A stretch of DNA of 64,000 nucleotides from M3007 sp044226205. GTDB taxonomy: Bacteria > Bacteroidota > Bacteroidia > Chitinophagales > Saprospiraceae. The notes beneath the pieces are model-generated. The model saw only the letters and a list, made by a program, of their open reading frames with translations. It ran no database searches and was not told where the DNA came from. The DNA is taken from NCBI GenBank assembly GCA_044226205.1, contig JBGAHL010000016.1, positions 47,836-111,835 of the forward strand. Direction: 5' to 3'. The position numbers and the translations under genes were made by a program. This document shows positions 61,689 to 64,000 of this stretch, piece after piece; the stretch's first letter is position 1; every line of letters starts with the position of its first letter.

Positions 61689-62759
61689 TTGAAACGCATA
61701 CTTGTCGCACCGCTCAATTGGGGGCTCGGCCATGCAACCCGTTGCATCCCGTTGATCAAAACTTTGCAACAGCAAGGCGCCGAGGTTATTCTTGGTTCCG
61801 ACGGTGCAGCGTTACAACTTTTGCGGGCAGAATTTCCTGATCTGCCCTCTTTTGCCTTGCCTTCTTACCGTATCCATTACCGAACGGCCAATATGGTCCG
61901 GAACATTGCGCCTCAACTCCCTAAAATACTTTACGCCATTCAGGCTGAACGCAAGGCGACGGCCCGAATAGTGCGCGAGCATGGAATTGACGGCATCATT
62001 TCGGACAATCGCTACGGGTGTTTTTCTTCCAGGGCTAAAAGCGTCATTTTGTCGCATCAGTTGAAGTTGCGTGTGCCCGGTCCCCGGGCGCTGGAATGGG
62101 CGGTCAATACTTTGTTGAGAGAGGCGCTGGCCCGTTTTGACGAAGTGTGGGCGCCCGATTATGAAGGAGAGCAGAACCTAGCAGGCGAGCTTGCGCATAC
62201 GCCCGATCCGATCCATCGCCAGGTCAAGTTCATCGGCCCTTTAACCCGGATGAGACATTATGAAAGAGAGCAGGAGTACGATGTTGCTGTAGTACTATCG
62301 GGCCCTGAACCGCAGAGAACCATTCTCGAACAACGATTGATGGAACAGGCGCTTGCTTTGCCTCAACGGTTCATTTTTATTCAAGGGAAAACGAAATCCC
62401 GGAAACACCACTACGCCGCGGATAATGTGGAAGTAGTATCCTACCTCACTTCACATGAACTCAATGATGTGCTGCTGGCCAGCGACGTAATTGTATGCCG
62501 TTCGGGCTACAGCAGTATAATGGACCTTGCCGTGCTCGGCAAAAAGGCTATTTTTATTCCAACACCCGGCCAAACGGAGCAGGAGTATCTTGCTGACTTC
62601 TTTTCCGTCCGCAATATCTTTTGGGTACAAACACAGGAAAAAATCAATCTGGAGACGGGTTTGGAATGTGTCAGAGTCACCAGTGGACTGCAGGCTGATC
62701 GCTTGCCCCCGGCCGGGGCCTATGAGGAGCATTTGAGGTCGTGGCTCGGCGCGCTTTGA
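61689..62759 (+). CDS. Glycosyltransferase-like protein (GT-B fold, GT28-type C-terminus)
   Basis: 356 residues from a TTG start at 61689. The in-frame TAA at 61677-61679 rules out an upstream start, and MKRILVAPLNWGLGHATRCIPLI is exactly where the Rossmann core and GxGHxxR-type loop of such enzymes begin. The middle has DGIISDNRYG and SHQLKLRVPG. The C-terminal nucleotide-binding part has VVLSGPEPQR, DVIVCRSGYSSIMDLAVLGKKAIFIPTPGQTEQ (donor-binding region; read as RSGYSS plus PTPGQTEQ) and a closing helix. This resembles MurG-like and MGDG-synthase-like GT28 enzymes and many annotated Bacteroidota glycosyltransferases. Acceptor and sugar are unknown. It converges on pth. Confidence 0.85.
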   Translation: MKRILVAPLNWGLGHATRCIPLIKTLQQQGAEVILGSDGAALQLLRAEFPDLPSFALPSYRIHYRTANMVRNIAPQLPKILYAIQAERKATARIVREHGIDGIISDNRYGCFSSRAKSVILSHQLKLRVPGPRALEWAVNTLLREALARFDEVWAPDYEGEQNLAGELAHTPDPIHRQVKFIGPLTRMRHYEREQEYDVAVVLSGPEPQRTILEQRLMEQALALPQRFIFIQGKTKSRKHHYAADNVEVVSYLTSHELNDVLLASDVIVCRSGYSSIMDLAVLGKKAIFIPTPGQTEQEYLADFFSVRNIFWVQTQEKINLETGLECVRVTSGLQADRLPPAGAYEEHLRSWLGAL

Positions 62760-62780
62760 TAACACCTTATTATATAAGAG

Positions 62781-63341
62781 TCATTTCGCTGCCACGTTCA
62801 TGGCGCGTTCCAGTCCGATGGTCGTAAACGCCTTAATGGTATCGGTCACTTTCTCCAACAGGTTGGGCAATTCTGCCGCTTCGTCATTGTTCCACTTGCC
62901 CAAAACAAAATCGGACTGTCTGCCGCGGGAAAAGTTGCTACCAATCCCGATTCTTAGTCGCGGATAGGCGTCTGATGCCAATGATTCCTGGATACTTTTC
63001 AAGCCGTTGTGCCCGCCGTCGGAGCCCTTTCCTCTAAGTCGTTGTTTGCCGAAGGGCAAATTGAGGTCGTCACAAAGAACCAGGCAATTTTCCATCGGGA
63101 TCTTCTCCTTTTGCAACCAGTAGCGGACGGCTTTACCGCTCAGGTTCATGTAAGTGTTGGGTTTGAGCAGGATCAATGTCCGTCCTTTGTGACGCACCTC
63201 TGCCAGGTCGCCATGATGGTCGCTGCGCCAGGAGCCTTCCAGTTCTTTGCACAGGAAGTCTACGGCGTCAAAGCCAATGTTGTGCCGTGTGCCGGCATAT
63301 TCGTAGCCGATATTTCCCAGGCCGGTAATCAGGTATTTCAT
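62781..63341 (-). CDS. pth: Peptidyl-tRNA hydrolase
   Basis: 186 residues, the normal length. The signature N-terminus MKYLITGLGNIGYEYAGTRHNIGF holds N10 and catalytic H20. Further motifs are LLKPNTYMNLSG, LCDDLNLPFGKQRLRGKGSDGGHNGLKSI with the conserved Asp, and YPRLRIGIG. Pth frees tRNA from peptidyl-tRNA released during aborted translation and is essential in most bacteria. The stop is 21 nt from that of the convergent glycosyltransferase gene. A rRNA operon lies ~590 bases upstream on the opposite strand. Confidence 0.97.
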   Translation of the reverse strand: MKYLITGLGNIGYEYAGTRHNIGFDAVDFLCKELEGSWRSDHHGDLAEVRHKGRTLILLKPNTYMNLSGKAVRYWLQKEKIPMENCLVLCDDLNLPFGKQRLRGKGSDGGHNGLKSIQESLASDAYPRLRIGIGSNFSRGRQSDFVLGKWNNDEAAELPNLLEKVTDTIKAFTTIGLERAMNVAAK

Positions 63342-63596
63342 GGCGCAAAATTAGGGCGAAGAGAGATAACTCGATGACACAAAGACTGTTCTTGATCTCG
63401 CCTGCCGGCGCCTGAATATTATTTGTTACGGGGCGGCAAATTTTTTATTTTAAACTCATTGTTTCTGGCAAATCGATTTTCTTCAAAACAGGCGCCCCCT
63501 CAAACGAATATTTTGCTTTGGGATAAAACGGGGCGTTTGGGGAGATAATTATTTGGATTGCCCCTCAAAAAATGTTGAAAAAATTTGAGCGGGGTA

Positions 63597-63626
63597 TTGG
63601 ATGATTTGAAAATCGCCTTACCTTTG
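63597..63626 (+). promoter_or_regulatory. rrn promoter P1
   Basis: TTG (63597-63599), a 19-nt spacer, TACCTTTG (63619-63626): exact Bacteroidota consensus. It lies ~310 nt upstream of 16S. Confidence 0.75.
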
Positions 63627-63698
63627 CGCCGCTTTCAACGGAAGGCGATACTCAAAAGCAGTTCGAAAAGAAATTTTCTAAAAAAATTGCGAATGAGT

Positions 63699-63730
63699 TT
63701 GGCGGTAAAGTTCAGGTGTTCCTATCTTTG
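63699..63730 (+). promoter_or_regulatory. rrn promoter P2
   Basis: TTG (63699-63701), a 21-nt spacer, TATCTTTG (63723-63730), ~200 nt upstream of 16S. TGCGCCGCTTT after P1 and TGCAGCCCGCTTTG after P2 resemble each other, suggesting similar initial transcribed sequences. Confidence 0.7.
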
Positions 63731-63931
63731 CAGCCCGCTTTGAAAAGAAGCGAAAAATCAAATTCAATATGCCAATTCTTTAGTGAGTTGGTTTTGAATA
63801 AAAGTTCATTGACAGTGTGGGTGAATAAGATAAGAAGGTAAGGAAGAGGAGATTCACGAATAAGAAGCCAGGACATTTAAGAAAGACTGGTGTGATTAGC
63901 CATTTCGGTGGTTGGTCATGCTAAAGAATAC

Positions 63932-64000
<69 letters not shown>

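Larger units (their letters stand above)
63342..63931. other. rRNA operon promoter and leader region
   Basis: No coding sequence. It contains two tandem promoters (63597-63626 and 63699-63730) and a ~200-base leader before the 16S gene. The part next to pth is AT-rich and may hold the pth promoter, but no clear box is visible. Confidence 0.7.

Overview
The window looks like a chromosome segment of a Bacteroidota bacterium, most likely of the Saprospiria (Saprospiraceae-like) lineage. The evidence is: at least eight proteins end in type IX secretion system (T9SS) sorting domains; promoters fit the Bacteroidota pattern TTG-N19-21-TAnnTTTG; Shine-Dalgarno sites are absent; and the right edge carries the start of a 16S rRNA gene with a Bacteroidota-like 5' end. 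The order-level placement is an inference from protein style. Most of the window is GC-rich (34 of 60 bases in the row at 45061), while 9.1-17.0 kb is AT-rich (18 of 60 in the row at 15181).

Layout. 1-7.2 kb: the end of one T9SS cargo protein, a PKD-domain cargo protein, an alpha/beta-hydrolase-fold cargo protein whose nucleophile serine is glycine, and a TonB-dependent receptor. 7.3-9.1 kb: an OmpR-type response regulator without an adjacent kinase, a small XRE regulator and a lipoprotein. 9.1-17.0 kb: an AT-rich island with a secreted protein of unknown function and a 2044-residue cell-surface protein that starts with an intact M23 (LytM) zinc-peptidase motif. 17.1-22 kb: a DUF6155-like gene, tRNA-Val(CAC), a low-complexity secreted protein, a LytS/LytTR-type two-component pair and an HtrA protease. 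22.2-29 kb: a palindromic repeat, then a 2198-residue M43-type metalloprotease with a T9SS type B (CHU_C) C-terminus. 29.1-31.2 kb: paaZ alone. 31.2-33.2 kb: no intact gene, but on the minus strand an almost complete, heavily decayed IS110-family transposase bracketed by repeats.

33.2-42.8 kb is the most unusual part. Two divergent gene pairs, each a predicted helical cytoplasmic protein of about 465 aa facing a secreted T9SS protein, lie as mirror images around a small membrane protein gene. The helical proteins are paralogues, the secreted proteins share about 500 C-terminal residues, and both divergent promoters carry the same short palindrome. This reads as an inverted duplication of a two-gene unit that I cannot match to a described system. 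A second copy of the ~150-bp palindromic repeat follows at 42.9 kb.

43.3-53.4 kb: a TPR/DUF3857/transglutaminase-like secreted protein and a 2004-residue adhesin-like protein with P-domain, MopE-type and about a dozen SprB-type repeats. 53.5-64 kb is mostly housekeeping: a DUF6427-like membrane protein, purQ, two unknown envelope genes, yicC, an HU protein, a TPR protein, a 31-aa arginine/lysine-rich protein, ribonuclease G, a 34-aa lipoprotein, a glycosyltransferase, pth, and the tandem rrn promoters leading into 16S rRNA.

The common theme of the accessory genes is the cell surface: large secreted multidomain proteins with peptidase, beta-propeller and adhesive repeats, envelope regulators and an envelope protease. 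No T9SS machinery gene is visible here, so secretion must rely on genes elsewhere.
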